Translations under genes and position numbers: made by a program
Shown here: one piece after another, positions 21,186 to 32,293 of the stretch
Position numbering within the stretch: position 1 is the first letter of the stretch
Layout of the letters: every line of letters begins with the position of its first letter
The notes under the pieces: model-generated
Told to the model about the DNA's origin: nothing
Database searches by the model: none
The model's input: the letters and a program-made list of their open reading frames with translations, nothing else
NCBI GenBank assembly: GCA_964030475.1
Contig: CAXIPT010000009.1
Span: forward strand, 4,702,433 to 4,766,432
Direction: 5' to 3'
Origin: Tethya wilhelma
Taxonomy: Eukaryota > Porifera > Demospongiae > Tethyida > Tethyidae
DNA: 64,000 nucleotides

Positions 21186-21503
21186 GGAGGCCTTCAATTA
21201 CTAACCAGCCATGGCACAGCTCCAATGTATATGTACATACACGTGTGCATATATAGTAGTAACCCTGCATCTGCATACAGCGGCAAGCAAGTGCGGACAA
21301 TGCCATTGTGTAACCTTGCCACTGTACACTCATAATCATACCCCCCCTTTTCATACAATTATAATTATATGGAAGTCTCCTTGGATCATTCCGAGCCCTG
21401 GCTGGATGTGGCAGGCAGATACTGGTACATGAGCCAGCTCCTGCAATCCTGCAACTGACGGCAATCAGCACCACGCAGCCAGCTATCGTGGACCCTAGGC
21501 TAN

Positions 21504-21862
21504 ATTCTGCAAAGGCTGTATATTCTTGGCTATCAATACCCACACATTGCGCATGGAACCATTGGTCACACCCACCTTCACATTGGATACCTTGGTCTCC
21601 GTCTCCCACTTCATTCTTGCAAATACCACATGGATAGATATTGTCAGAATCATTCATCACACTTTACCAGTCAAAAATGGTGGTAAAACGAACTATCCAA
21701 AAAGGAGACAGTCGAAGAAAAATGCAGTTAAATGTTCCGAGTGTCAAAAGCTCGCCTTTGTAATTGCGATTTCGGTTTTTTGGACAAAAAACTCCGTAAA
21801 CTTAAAATCGCCGTTTTCTCGTAATTTACGGAAGGCGTTTTATTGCCGTTTTTAACCGGAGG
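21504..21862 (-). pseudogene. PHD-finger 5' module, copy 3
   Basis: The best-preserved copy: leader from 21862, ATG at 21657, then NDSDNIYPCGICKNEVGDGD and QCEGGCDQWFHAQCVGIDSQ in one open frame, giving six of the PHD metal ligands. It is cut off at the N (21503) before the last CxxC. Copies 2 and 3 are direct repeats about 680 bases apart. Confidence 0.6.
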
Positions 21863-21927
21863 CCTTCAATTAAAGCGGGCCTATCATCAGTAGCTGTACA
21901 AGCTAGACAAGATCAGTAAAGACTTAC

Positions 21928-22037
21928 TTGACGAATATATCACTGTTGGTTGACTCGGATCCATCGTCACTGCCACAGTCATCGCCGCTTGACTGAGTGA
22001 GATCTATGATGACATCGGCCATATTCCGAGTAGTCAT
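21928..22037 (-). CDS. First exon with SUMO-interaction-like motif
   Basis: ATG at 22037 begins MTTRNMADVIIDLTQSSGDD and continues acidic and Ser-rich for 36 codons to a perfect donor GTAAGTC at 21927 (phase 2). VIIDLT followed by Ser and Asp is the classical SUMO-interacting motif. No second exon could be joined with confidence; the PHD copy downstream is the nearest candidate. A hAT-like MITE sits 22 bases upstream. A 33-base stretch just inside the intron (21868-21902) recurs upstream of the MULE gene's first exon at 53241-53273. Confidence 0.45.
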
Positions 22038-22058
22038 TGCTGTAGACTCACTGAGTGG

Positions 22059-22400
22059 CAGGGGCGTACCTAGCATAGGGCTGAGCGGGCTCGAGCCCCC
22101 CCTTTCGAGCTCACCGGAAGTGTAGATTATTATTAATTATTAGTTGCAATATAGCGCAAAAACTACTAAAAGCTAAGAAAATATATGAAAAAAATCACAG
22201 AGCAACTCTTGTTGACCTAAAAATTAACGTTTCTAGTGCTTTCCACAAGCTATAAGGCCTATAAACTTGCCTAGTTTTGATCGCTACGGCCAGTGCAGCA
22301 ATTACAGCCTAGAGGTCAAAGGTCAAAGAATTGATCACGTGCACAAAAAGTGGGCGTAGCTGCTCAGCCTCCCCTTCTGCAAAATCCTGGGTACGCCCCT
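22059..22400. mobile_element. hAT-like MITE
   Basis: TIRs CAGGGGCGTACC and GGTACGCCCCT, flanked by the near-identical octamers CTGAGTGG (22051-22058) and CTAAGTGG (22399-22406). An 8-bp duplication and CAGGGGCG-type ends fit hAT. No transposase. Confidence 0.65.
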
Positions 22401-22659
22401 AAGTGGATTGCTAGCAACTCGAAGTCACGCTACACTAACAGGCCAGGCTAGCAGCAACGAGCAACACCACGAGAAAGACTGAAGTGAAAAGGCTACCTAG
22501 CTGGCAGCAAACCGCTTCGAACTTCAGAAGACACAGCACTCATCTACTAACTCGATTTCCCAAAGCTGCAAGCGCGCTGGCGGGACTGGAGTGACCAATC
22601 AGCTGTGAGAGCGAGCCCTGTCATGTTTTGACCATGTATGGTCATGTTCACGTTGGTGA

Positions 22660-22735
22660 ATGCATTTCCGCATTTCCATTTCTTCATTTCCTATTTCACA
22701 TTTCCATATTCCTCGTTCCTCTTTTAAGACCAGCC
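22660..22735. repeat. CATTTCC-rich minisatellite fragment
   Basis: Irregular repeats of CATTTCC/TTTCCTA. Its reverse complement, including the edge GGTCTTAAAAGAGGAA, resembles 49075-49165, so both belong to one dispersed repeat. Confidence 0.5.
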
Positions 22736-22802
22736 CATTACAGACTCTAATCGTGAGCAGGGGGTCGCCAAAATCATGGGATCCCTAAAATTTACAAACG
22801 AT

Positions 22803-23011
22803 TACCGTATAGCTAGAATTTTTCGAGGAGTAAATTTTTCGCGGAAAAGCGATCGCAAACTTTTTGCGATTTAATTTTCGAGGATCGAGCAGCCCCGCCC
22901 CATATATTGCAATACGATTCCAATTTTTTGCTGGTAAAATTCTCTCGGATCGCTGACGATCCACAAAAAATGTGAAAATTATACTCCTTGAAAATTTCTA
23001 GCTATACGGTA
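22803..23011. mobile_element. MITE with CCGTATAGC termini, copy 2
   Basis: TACCGTATAGCTAGAA at the left and its mirror at the right (TTCTAGCTATACGGTA), with TTTTCGAGGAGTA/TACTCCTTGAAAA inside. The centre also mirrors GATCG motifs. TA at both edges. Confidence 0.75.
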
Positions 23012-23134
23012 TATAGGGAGGGAAGTTTTTCCAAAATAAATCATATTCATGATTTTTTACTAAGTTGTGCAATTTTTTGTATTCTTCACTTTTCTGAAGC
23101 TGTACCGTTTTGTATAAAATGTTATTAACATTCA

Positions 23135-24055
23135 CAGAGTCTCAGACAGGTAGAGAACACAGAGCATATGGAGGACTGGAGAACACAGAGCAACACAATA
23201 TCATTCACAGAGTCTCAGACACACAGAGCACCAAATTGTGTTGCTCTGTGTTCTCTAGTCCTCCATATGCTCCACTATTCTCTGTGTTCTCTACCTGTCT
23301 GAGACTCTGTGAGTGTTATTGTGTTGCTCTGTGTTCTCTTGTCCTCCATATACTCCACTGTTCTCTATGTTCTGTGCCTGTCTGAGACTCTTATTGTGTT
23401 GCTCTGTGTTCTCCAGTTCTCCATATGCTCCACTGTTCTCTGAGTTCTCTGCCTGTCTGAGACTCTCTGAGTGTTATTGTGTTGCTCTGTGTTTCTCCAG
23501 TCCCCCATATGCTCAACTGTTCTATGTGTTCTCTACTTCTCAGGTTGAGACTCTGTTGAGACTCTGTGAGTGTTGTGTTGCTATGTGTTCTCCGGTCCTC
23601 CATATGCTCCATTGATCTCTGTGTTCTCTACTTCACTGAGACTCTGTGAGTGTTATGTGTTGCTCTGTGTTTTCCCAGAGAACAGTGGAGCATATGGAGG
23701 ACCAGAGAACACAGAGCAACACAATAACATTCACAGATTCTCAGTGAAGTAGAGAACACAGAGATCAATGGAGCATATGGAGGACTGGAGAACACAGAGC
23801 AACACAATAACATTCACAGAGTCTCAGACAGGTAGAGAACACAGAGAACAGTGGAGCATATGGAGGACTGGAGAACACAGAGCAACACAATAACATTCAG
23901 AGTCTCAGACAGGCAGAGAACACAGAGAACATGAAGGACCGGAGAACACAGAGCAACACAACACTCACAGAGTCTCAGACAGGTAGAGAACACAGAGAAC
24001 AGTGGAGCATATGGAGGACCGGAGAACTCAGAGCTCAGAGCAAGACAATAACACA
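23135..24055. repeat. Minisatellite array that switches orientation twice
   Basis: The unit of about 85-95 bases contains CACAGAGTCTCAGACAGGTA, GAGAACACAGAGAACAGTGG, AGCATATGGAGGACTGGAGA and ACACAGAGCAACACAATAAC. Units are plus from 23135 to about 23235, minus from 23236 to about 23680, then plus to 24055, so the array is a large imperfect palindrome. All open frames here are by-products of the repeat. Confidence 0.85.
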
Positions 24056-24522
24056 GGACAATGATCATGTCCAGAATATGATTATATTTTGGAACACCTT
24101 CTCTCCCTATGAAAAGTGTCATAGTAGGTTGGCTAGCTAGCTAATATCATAGTGTTTACACAAATTTATCGTCGTCAAAACCAATGTAAAACCATAGGCA
24201 ATATATCCCTCCCACATTATCTATGGTAAAAACTTACATCATAATTTCGACGGGATCTATGATCTATAAACACATTCACTTCTTCCTTCAAATTTTTCTT
24301 ATAATTTGGCTGTATATCTACAAAATGCGCTATTTTAGATAGTCCCCAGCCCTTCAAAGAATCATACCCCGGGCCCAAGCCAAGTTCCCAGCCCTCCAAT
24401 CTGGACATGGAATTCAGAATATCAAATTACGATGCCGATGACAATTATTGGCTTACGTCTATGAATTTCAGCAGATCAGTAAATTGCGCGTTCTTCATTG
24501 CAAGTGACGTGGGTAATATATA

Positions 24523-25688
24523 CAGTCAGATCGCCAGCGTACCGGAAGTCCATATGCAGCAATACAAATTTATTTGAAACGAACGTGACACGGACGTGCA
24601 CATTGTCCGTATACTATAAAACTATTTTGCTTCCTATTTTCTTTAACAGAGTAGAATATTAGTTCGCTATCCACTAGATATAGTCTTTTCTTGCTCCTGT
24701 ATCCATTGCTACAAGCGCCATCTCCCCAGCTTCTGTAAAAGTGGAGTTTGGATTGGTCCCTGAACCTGCAGGGCCGCACTTTATCTGTGGGCCATTTGCT
24801 GAGGTAGGTTAGCTTGGGTCTGAAACAGGTATCAACTTAAAGTACGTAATAAGTTTGTGTAAAAACACTCTGTGTCCCATATCTAGTATTCAGAAAATTC
24901 AATCATGAACTTCAGTAAATATTGCATTGCAATTTGGTGGCTTGTGCAGGTCATGAGCTTGCATTCTTCTCAGAGGGTATTAATAGATCTATAGAAACAA
25001 AATATGATAGGTTATTTCCAACTGACAGTGAGTGTTGGGCTTGCTAGAGTGACTTTAGTGACAAAGGACAATGATCACTGTAGACAAACAGCGTGACTAA
25101 AAGTAGGGCCATTTTCTGAGGACACTTGCATGCAAGTTAAAAAGTTGTTCAACAGTTAGAGGACGCCTTAGGCTATATTTTAATAACAAAAATAGCCCTG
25201 TACTATGTCCTACGTATGCAGTCGCTACTAGCCAACAAAAGATGGGGTTGTAAACAGATCCTAGTTTGACTCAATAGTTAACTGAAAGTAGGGCCATTTT
25301 CTGAGGGTACTTGCATGCAAGCCAAGAAGTTTATTAGCAGTTAGAGGATACCCCAGGCTACATTTTGATATCAAAAATAGCCTTGTCCCATGCACTATGT
25401 GGTAGCTACGAGCCAACAAAACATAGGGATGGAAAATTGCTTTACATGCTTGAATACACACAAAGAGCAAACAGAAAAAAATTTGGCCTAAAAGACCAGC
25501 TATACTTACAGGCCTACCTAATTTCCATCCTAGAGCACCATGCCTGGCGTCTGAAACGACGGTCTGTAAGTTGCAAGACTGGTCAAACCATAGCGCCTCC
25601 TTTGTCTTCTTGCTTCAGCCATGACACTTCCGAATGACGTCACGTTTAAAATAAAATTCCGGAAGTTGGTACGCTGGCGATCTGACTG
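24523..25688. mobile_element. DNA transposon remnant with 21-bp TIRs
   Basis: CAGTCAGATCGCCAGCGTAC at 24523 is mirrored exactly at the right end (25668-25688), followed inside on both sides by GGAAGT-type sequence. Interior 1.1 kb has no convincing transposase, but carries a direct duplication of about 160 bases (about 25093-25255 and 25279-25440; both contain AGTAGGGCCATTTTCTGAGG and the CTTGCATGCAAG palindrome). Flanks are ATATA on the left and GTATAT on the right, not a clean duplication. Confidence 0.65.
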
Positions 25689-25696
25689 GTATATGT

Positions 25697-26417
25697 ATTC
25701 CCAGTACGGTAGTACTGGGTACACAGGAATGGCACGGATGGCCCATTAGCGCAATACAAATATTCACGCGAATAACTCTGCAAAAACTGAGCGCTTAGCA
25801 CTAANCGTGAATATTTGTATTGCGCTAATGGGCTATCCGTGCCATTCCTGTGTACCCAGTACTACCGTACTGGGAATTACATTTCCAATGTTTTTTTCAC
25901 TTGTTTGTTCTCATTTTTTCATAATTCTACATCACAGTTAAGTTCGTGTGTATATGGTAGTTACTTGTACACTATCAGCATGGATATTATAGCTTATGTT
26001 ATAATCTACAATATCAGCAATGTCAGTGAAGCAGCTGCTCATCTTCTTATAATGACTAACAAAGTAGTCTATTCACCTCCTGAATATTCAAGGCTGAAAG
26101 GTACCGGTAACTGGTTACAGAGACTTCAGAAATCAAAACGGGCACAAATATTCGGATTCCAAATAACGCACACTTGTCTAACTGGAAAGGGTCGTCACTT
26201 TGATTTCCAAAGTAGCTAATGAATTTATTAATGAGTAGAGAAATGAATGGCTGCCATACGGAGAAGGCGCTTTTCGTCTTGTATCTAGCGACTCAGCTAG
26301 AGAAACGAATAACCGATGCAAAAAGCGACTGAAGACAAAGATACCAAGTTTATTCGTTCAAGAATCAGCTTCTGAAAGTGAGCGGTCTCTGAGAAAAGGC
26401 TTGCCAACATAGAAGAA

Positions 26418-26448
<31 letters not shown>

Positions 26449-26671
26449 ATGGAGAAAATTGGAGGTTTGGCATATTTTTGTTTGGTACTTTAGCGATGGT
26501 TTTAGGCCATGTTTTTAGGCTTGTTAGAAAGAGAAAGAGCTAAATAGTAGCTTAAGAAGCATTTTCGTGCCAAGCGCTCAGTTTTTGCAGAGTTATTCGC
26601 GTGAATATTTGTATTGCGCTAATGGGGCACCCGTGCCATTCCTATGTACCCAGTACTACCGTACTGGGAAT
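25697..26671. mobile_element. F1 hairpin-foldback element, copy a
   Basis: 25697-25877 is a perfect foldback folded on an N (25805): ATTCCCAGTACGGTAGTACT opens it and its mirror closes it. From 25878 a body follows (ACATTTCCAATG, then TGTTCTCATTTTTTCATAAT) to the F1 right arm, whose end hairpin lies at 26649-26668. The right arm shares GCTCAGTTTTTGCAGAGTTA, ATATTTGTATTGCGCTAATG and the (AAG)n tract at 26406-26448 with all other copies. No protein is encoded. Confidence 0.75.
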
Positions 26672-26809
26672 AGAATGCGTGCATATTATTACAATTGCAC
26701 AAGCAATTTAGCTTAAGAATCACCATTGTTGAGAATAGTTCATTTCATATACAATGAATAACTCAAGAATCAATTGTTGAACATAGTTCAACACACAAAT
26801 TATTATAAA

Positions 26810-27200
26810 TCAAGAACAGAATGCTGAATTGCACAAACACTTTGGTCCAACAGCTTTGAATTCATATACAATAAAATAAAAGAATGTATATAGATCAATG
26901 AATCAAGAACAGAATGCTTGAATGCACAAGAGTATAAATCCAGAACAGAATGCAGGATTACACAAGCACTTTGGTCAAGCAGCTTTGAATTCAATATACA
27001 ATAAAACAACAGAATGTATATATGAATAAAGAACCGAATGCTTGATTGCACAAGAGAATAAGCTGTTGCCATACTATGAATGCAAAAAAACACAATCCAC
27101 ATTAATAAATGGACAGCTTCGAATAAATAGATCAAAGAGTGACAGCTTTCATATACAATAAAATAAGGATAGAATGCATATCATTGCACAAGCACTTTAA
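26810..27200. repeat. Tandem repeat of about 125 bp
   Basis: Three degenerate units carrying AATCAAGAACAGAATGC, CACTTTGGTC(A/C)A, CAGCTTTGAATTCA and ATACAATAAAA(T/C)A. It ends about 40 bases before the end of the coiled-coil gene that is read from the other strand and may be part of its 3' flank. Confidence 0.65.
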
Positions 27201-27240
27201 AACTTTGAACACAGTTCCTCATATACTATATATAAATCAT

Positions 27241-28082
27241 TTATGCTTTGTCAGTCTTGGCATCTAATCCATACTTGTGTACTCTTTCCAAGGCATCTTT
27301 CAAGGAATCAGTGGTGAAGCATATCCCACTTGGAGCCTGCGAACACATCTAATCTGTTTCATCATTGAATCCTCATTCCATTTTACAACCTTTTCGATGT
27401 AAGCCAGATTCCTTACTCGATCAGCTTCGGATAGGATTTCCTTGTAATTACCTTGTTTCTCTAAAGCCGAATGGAGATCACTAATCTTGTAAATGACTGA
27501 GGAATCACAAGACGGGGAATCTTTCAGAGCATATTCACACATTAATTTTTCAATTTCGAAACTTAATTGTCCATACATCATCATGTTGTCCTGTTTGGTA
27601 AGTCTATACTGGATGCTTTGAAAGTTTTCCTCAGTTCTTTTAGCTCCAGATTTCAACTGCTTGATTTCGGATTCTAATTCTTGTATTTTTTTGTCTTGCT
27701 TTGGGACCTTATTTTGGAGTTGTGAAATATTCTTCTCGCGCTCTGTTTGAGTGCTGTCTAACATACTTACATACTTGGCAGCAGAATTACCGAAACTTTT
27801 GTACGCTTCGACACGATCATCCTCTACTTGCCAAAGTTGAGACAGAAACTGAGCATCACACGTCTTAGAGTGCAAAATTTCTGGAACACCCAACTCGTCT
27901 ATAGCTCTATCCATTCCATCACGGCATTGCTCAAAGGTGGTGTGTACTTTGTCCAATCCTGCCTTTACAGGGCTAGCGGGTGCGGTTGGATCCAATTCAC
28001 GAGATAAATATCGTAGTCGACTCTTTGAGTCGTTGAAAGAAGCGTAGTTAAATCGATTTGAAAAACCGCCGTGCTCATCCAT
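27241..28082 (-). CDS. Coiled-coil protein, probably an intact host gene
   Basis: ATG at 28082 opens a single 260-codon frame, the longest intact protein here apart from the MULE tail. Residues about 1-45 are Ser/Asn-rich; 45-110 look helical (LDKVHTTFEQCRDGMDRAID); 115-170 form a clear heptad coiled coil (NKVPKQDKKIQELESEIKQL); the rest is helical with FEIEKLMCEYALKD and a Trp at about residue 237. The layout recalls BAR-like membrane-curving proteins but no signature is decisive. The frame stops at 27303, yet another frame continues CFTTDSLKDALERVHKYGLD to a stop at about 27236. A 56-base intron from GTTGTA to TTCGCAG, or a one-base frameshift, would join them. I cannot tell which; codon use favours the longer product. 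Confidence 0.7.
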
Positions 28083-28602
28083 TTTCCAGAAACAACAAAA
28101 GTAGCTAGACTCTGACAGTACTCCTCACTCTGAATCTTGACAAAGACGACTATGCTTCAACTACAGCACTGATCAATCCGATCTGTTATAGTCTGACTGC
28201 CGTGTCATCACTGCTATATTAGGAATGTACACGTAAAAAGTTTAATGTGCATGCCTGGAAAACAAGAAAGATATTGGGCTAGCTGTGTCACTCGTGACCA
28301 TGGCCACTGAGCAGCTCGAGGAGCAGAGGAGCTTATTGCCCTTTGTACATGTAAACATTGTCAAGTGCTTTTATACACTGTTTAGATTCATTCAAGTATT
28401 TGTCAAGTGTTGTGACAATGTCACTTCATAAATAGGCCTAGTGGTTTTGCTGGAGGCCGTATCAGTGTCTACATGTAAACTGTAACCGTCAAACGGTAAG
28501 TGGCTACAGGCTTTTAGTGGTTTTTCTAAGTTCTTGCTACTGTGTAAACGCATTGGTAGGACCCAATTAGTTTGCACACACATAAGCTATGTAAGTGATT
28601 AT

Positions 28603-28699
28603 TAGCCTCATTCCCAGGCCTTCTCTTTGCACTTCAATGTATTGTAGGCAAAGAAAAGCTTTGACGGGGAAGCAAGGGAAAGGCCTGGTAATGAGGCTA
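28603..28699. mobile_element. Small hAT-like MITE with AGTGATTAT duplication
   Basis: TAGCCTCATTCCCAGGCCTT at the left, AAGGCCTGG...GAGGCTA at the right, only 97 bases. AGTGATTAT flanks both sides (28594-28602 and 28700-28708), a clear target duplication. Same family as 43934-44010 and probably the end at 59299. Confidence 0.8.
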
Positions 28700-28719
28700 A
28701 GTGATTATTGTTTGACAAT

Positions 28720-28905
28720 AACAAGGTAGCAACGGTCGTGAGAGTAGCAGTGGTTGTGAAGGTAGTAGTGGATGTGATGATAGCAATGGTAGTGAGAGTA
28801 CTGAGCAGCAACAGTCATGAGAGTAGCAGCGATTGTGAGGTAGCAACGGTTGCAGAGAGTAGCGGCAACAGTCGTAAGAGTAGCTGTAGTGGTTGTGAAG
28901 GTAGC
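28720..28905. repeat. Degenerate GTAGCA(A/G)(C/T)GGT minisatellite
   Basis: Units of about 15-18 bases (GAGAGTAGCAGTGGTTGTGA and variants) without indels of constant phase. Long frames on both strands are due to the repeat. Confidence 0.6.
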
Positions 28906-29080
28906 ACACATAATTATTACTAGAACGTGAGACATTTCATTTGCCATTAGTTGATGGCTACACTCTGACTGTCTGTTTTGATGCACACACTAAATGAGCA
29001 CTAATGGTACATGTATTTGATGTGGTCTGTCTCTTGCCCTTTGCCTGGTTAATCAAATCTCTCCCCTTTTTTTAGCTATN

Positions 29081-30243
29081 AAGAAACCAAGTTCATTCGT
29101 TCAAGAATCAGCTTCTAAAAGTGAATAGTCTCTGAGAAAAGTTGAGCCAAGATAGAAAAAGAAGAAGAAGAAGAAGAATAAGAAGAAAATGGAGAAAATT
29201 GGAGGTTTGGCATATTTGTGTTTGTTACTTTAGAGATGTTTTTAGGCCATGTTTTTGGGCTCATTAGAAAGAGAAAGAGCTAAATAGTAGCTTTAGAAGC
29301 CTTTTAGTGCTAAGCGCTCAGTTTTTGCAGAGTTATTCGCGTGAATATTTGTATTGCGCTAATGGGCCATCCGTGCCATTCCTGTGTACCCAGTACTACC
29401 GTACTGGGAATACATTTCCAATGTTTTTTTCACTTGTTTGTTCTCATTTTTTCATAATTCTCCGAATCACATTTGAGTTTGCGTGTATATGGTAGTTACT
29501 TGTACACTATCAGCATGGAAATTATAGCATATATGCTATCAGCATGGCAGTATCAAAGTTTCGGCAGCATCATCAGCCTCAGGAGGCTGCTTCTTAGATT
29601 CTACTGGCTTTTCTCATCTTCTCATAGTGACAACTATAATATAAGTGCAACTAAGTATTCACCTCATAAACATTGAAGACTGAAATGTTACAGAGAGTTT
29701 AGCACAACCAGAAATCTTCAGGTAAAGGAGGAGGCCACGAATATTCCGATTCCAAATAACGCACACTTGTCTATCTGGAAAAGGTCGTCATTTTGCAGTT
29801 TCAAGTAGCTTATGAATTATGCATGAGTGTAGAAATGAATGGCGGCTATACAGAGAAGGCGCTTTTGCCCTTGTATCTAGCGACTCAATGAGAGACATGA
29901 AAAAACGATGCCAAAAGGACCTGAAGACAAAGAAACCACGAATATTCTTTCAAGAATCAGCTTCTGAAAGTGAGCACTCTTTGAGAAAAGTCGTGCCAAG
30001 ATAGAAGAAGAAGAAGAAGATGGAGAAAATTGGAGGTTTGGCATACTTTAGTTTGGTACTTTAGCGATGGTTTTAGGCCATGTTTTTGGGCTCATTAGAA
30101 AGAGAATGAGCTAAATAGAAACTTTAAGAAGCCTTTTAATGCCAAGCACTCAGTTTTTGCAGAGATATTCGCGTGAATATTTGTATTGCGCTAATGGGGC
30201 ATCCGTACCATTCCTATGTACCCAGTACTACCGTACTGGGAAT
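29081..30243. mobile_element. F1 hairpin-foldback element, copy b
   Basis: Starts just after an N (29080) in the middle of an F1 arm, reaches the hairpin at 29389-29408, continues straight into the ACATTTCCAATG body, and ends at a second hairpin (30221-30240) in the same orientation. Two arms in tandem share the (AAG)n tract and the CTCAGTTTTTGCAGAG(T/A)TA block. Strictly, the N and tandem order may be an assembly collapse of a long foldback. Confidence 0.7.
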
Positions 30244-30352
30244 AAGGCGGTGTGGCCCATCCCACACTGAGCCAGGCTCAGACTCTGAGCCAACTGAGAT
30301 TGAAAGCAGTGAGTGAACCCAAGATCTAAGAGAAAGACTCATCTGACATCAC

Positions 30353-30729
30353 ATGGAAGGATATATGAGTTCCGTAGACGCCTTGGAGGCCTCAGCCTCG
30401 GATAGTGAGAGTGAACCACGGTGAGGCGTCAGTTAAGCTTCAAGCAGCCCCTCAAGACTCGCCTTTAAATTTAGGTGAGGAGAGCCTTTATCTGAGTAGA
30501 GTCTAGTGGCATATTATTTTAGTATGATGTGGTGTCAGTGATGTACAGTGAGTCTGACTGGGTGGTAACTAGAAATTCAGGTATAGTGCTTTTATTTGTG
30601 TATAGGAAGAAAAAACCCAAGACTGCTGATGACCAGACTAGTTGTCTGAGTCCAGTTAATACCACTGTGACAAGAGATATTTTTACTGCAAGGGCCAATT
30701 GGAAGGAAATAGCTATCCCCTGGATCTAG
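30353..30729 (+). CDS. Small two-exon gene, acidic Ser-rich product
   Basis: Exon 1 (30353-30420) reads MEGYMSSVDALEASASDSES and ends at donor GTGAGG in phase 2. Exon 2 (30606-30729) follows a TTTGTGTATAG acceptor and reads KKKPKTADDQTSCLSPVNTT to a stop. The junction preserves frame and creates one Arg codon. The product, about 64 residues, has an acidic head and a KKKPK nuclear-signal-like patch. I do not recognise it. It may be the 5' exons of a larger element, since its first exon resembles the acidic first exons at 22037 and 53137. Confidence 0.4.
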
Positions 30730-30837
30730 CTCTGAGGTCAGATTGCGCATATTGCCTGAGTGATAAAGTAGATATAGTGACAGTGCCAGCTAACTAGATA
30801 TCTTGGAAATTCTGATCAGTTTTGATGCATGCATTGT

Positions 30838-31512
30838 ATTTTATTATTATTATTATTATTGCTTTACAGAATACAGGTATACTGGCTTGTATGATGATAC
30901 ATGTATTAAGTGGTGACAAAATGTTTGGTGGAACTAACTGGTGTATTCTGAAGGTCTGCCTGATTGAACAGACAGCCTTATTATGTTAGTAGTTAGCTAA
31001 AACTGTAGGATTGGGAAGAACACAAACTAGCTTGGTTCACGTGTAGTGAGCTTGGATCTTGTCCTTGAGGCAACAGGTTCAGCAGGCTGAGTAGCTTTAA
31101 TAGGTACCCATTTAGCAGGTCCTCTCCGACTAATCTTTAAACCTGGCATTCCTTTGAATTTCACAAATTCAATAGCTCTTGCATACGATACGTCTACATC
31201 CGAACTATAATTGTTTGCCATCTTAGTTCTCCTAGTTGTTCTACTCACCCTTTTCCGTTTTACAGGAGTCCAATTGTTGCAGCCAGCAGGGGTCGTAAGA
31301 CTCACACCAGGGATGGAGTTTTGACTTTCATACACTATGTTATCACACTCTGCAAGGTCTATGCTTGGGCATGATGGGCAATTGGTAGTATCCAGGTTTA
31401 AAGGGCGAAGTGAATCAGAAGGAGTGTTGGCACAAGTTGCAGTTTCAGGGTTGAGGTGGGCATCAACTGGAGCCGCAGCCTGCTTGACTTCTTGACTTTT
31501 AGTTGTGCCATC
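30838..31512 (-). pseudogene. LINE-like remnant 2: basic ORF with (AAT)n tail
   Basis: After an acceptor TATAG at 31514 the minus strand is open for 161 codons (31512 to the stop at 31027): acidic/Cys start (NCPSCPSIDLAECDNIV), then strongly basic NNWTPVKRKRVSRTTRRTK, then KFKGMPGLKISRRGPAKWVP. About 165 bases later CTGTAAAGC leads into (AAT)n at about 30840-30862. As at 17 kb, an ORF, short 3' region and (AAT)n tail suggest a truncated non-LTR retroelement. Alternatively it is a host exon that happens to lie beside a microsatellite. The family is unrecognised. Confidence 0.4.
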
Positions 31513-31839
31513 CTATATGGCTATAAACTCCTCGGACATACAATGGCTTTGTCATGTCTTGTGTTAAACTGTATTGGCGCCTATATAGTATGAAAACGTT
31601 ATCAATGTCACAATTTCTAATCAGAGTAGGTGGCAGCTGCAGTTGCTGGTGTGTCTACAATTGCATCGTAAGTGATCACTGGTCCTACTAGGAGATCATA
31701 TACTCAGGTATTATTAGTTATATGTTAATTATTGAGGCTCGCCAAAGAACAGCTTTATGGTGTAATAATCAGGAGTACTATAGTGTTAATTGTCATACAT
31801 GCTTATTATTAATAATAGGTATATATATAATCACATCTG

Positions 31840-32110
31840 TGATTATGCTGCAACACTGAGCCCACCAGTTGTACTGGACCTAGCTGGGGAATCTATTCCA
31901 CCTGGAATAATCATTTCATACATGAGTATGTTGTATAAATTTCCATGCAGAATTACTTTTCTCATCATAATTAAGCTAAGAGTCACGGTGCTGTTCCTTT
32001 TTTCTTTCAAGTTTTTTTTATTTATTTATTTTGTACAGGAGTACTTTTTACTGGTAAGGATCATCCAGTAATTGATAAACAAGGTATTCCTCTTAAGCAA
32101 CAGAATGGGT
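31840..32110 (+). other. Two exon-like stretches, unrecognised
   Basis: About 31848-31918 reads LSPPVVLDLAGESIPPGIII. After an intron-like T-rich tract and TTTTGTACAG acceptor, 32039-32110 reads VLFTGKDHPVIDKQGIPLKQ. Both look protein-like but a consistent gene could not be built. Confidence 0.2.
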
Positions 32111-32293
32111 AGCCTAGATTGGGCAAAGGGTTGGCAGAGAGTACTTTCCGTAAAATTTATCATGGTCTCAGAACCATTGCCAGCAGCAAAGTGAATATAC
32201 AGTAAGATATATGCACCATCATGAGAACAACATAAATATTTAATAGTTATAATAATAATAATATTATGTCAGACTAGCTCTACATTACGGTTA

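Noticed and set aside
23110..24140. Several overlapping 60-100-codon frames on both strands, Cys/Leu-rich
   Set aside because: All lie in the orientation-switching minisatellite; their similarity to each other follows from the repeat unit.
30838..30862. (TTA)n as a plain microsatellite only
   Set aside because: Its position about 165 bases after a minus-strand ORF, as at 16838, makes a retroelement tail more likely, though the plain reading cannot be excluded.
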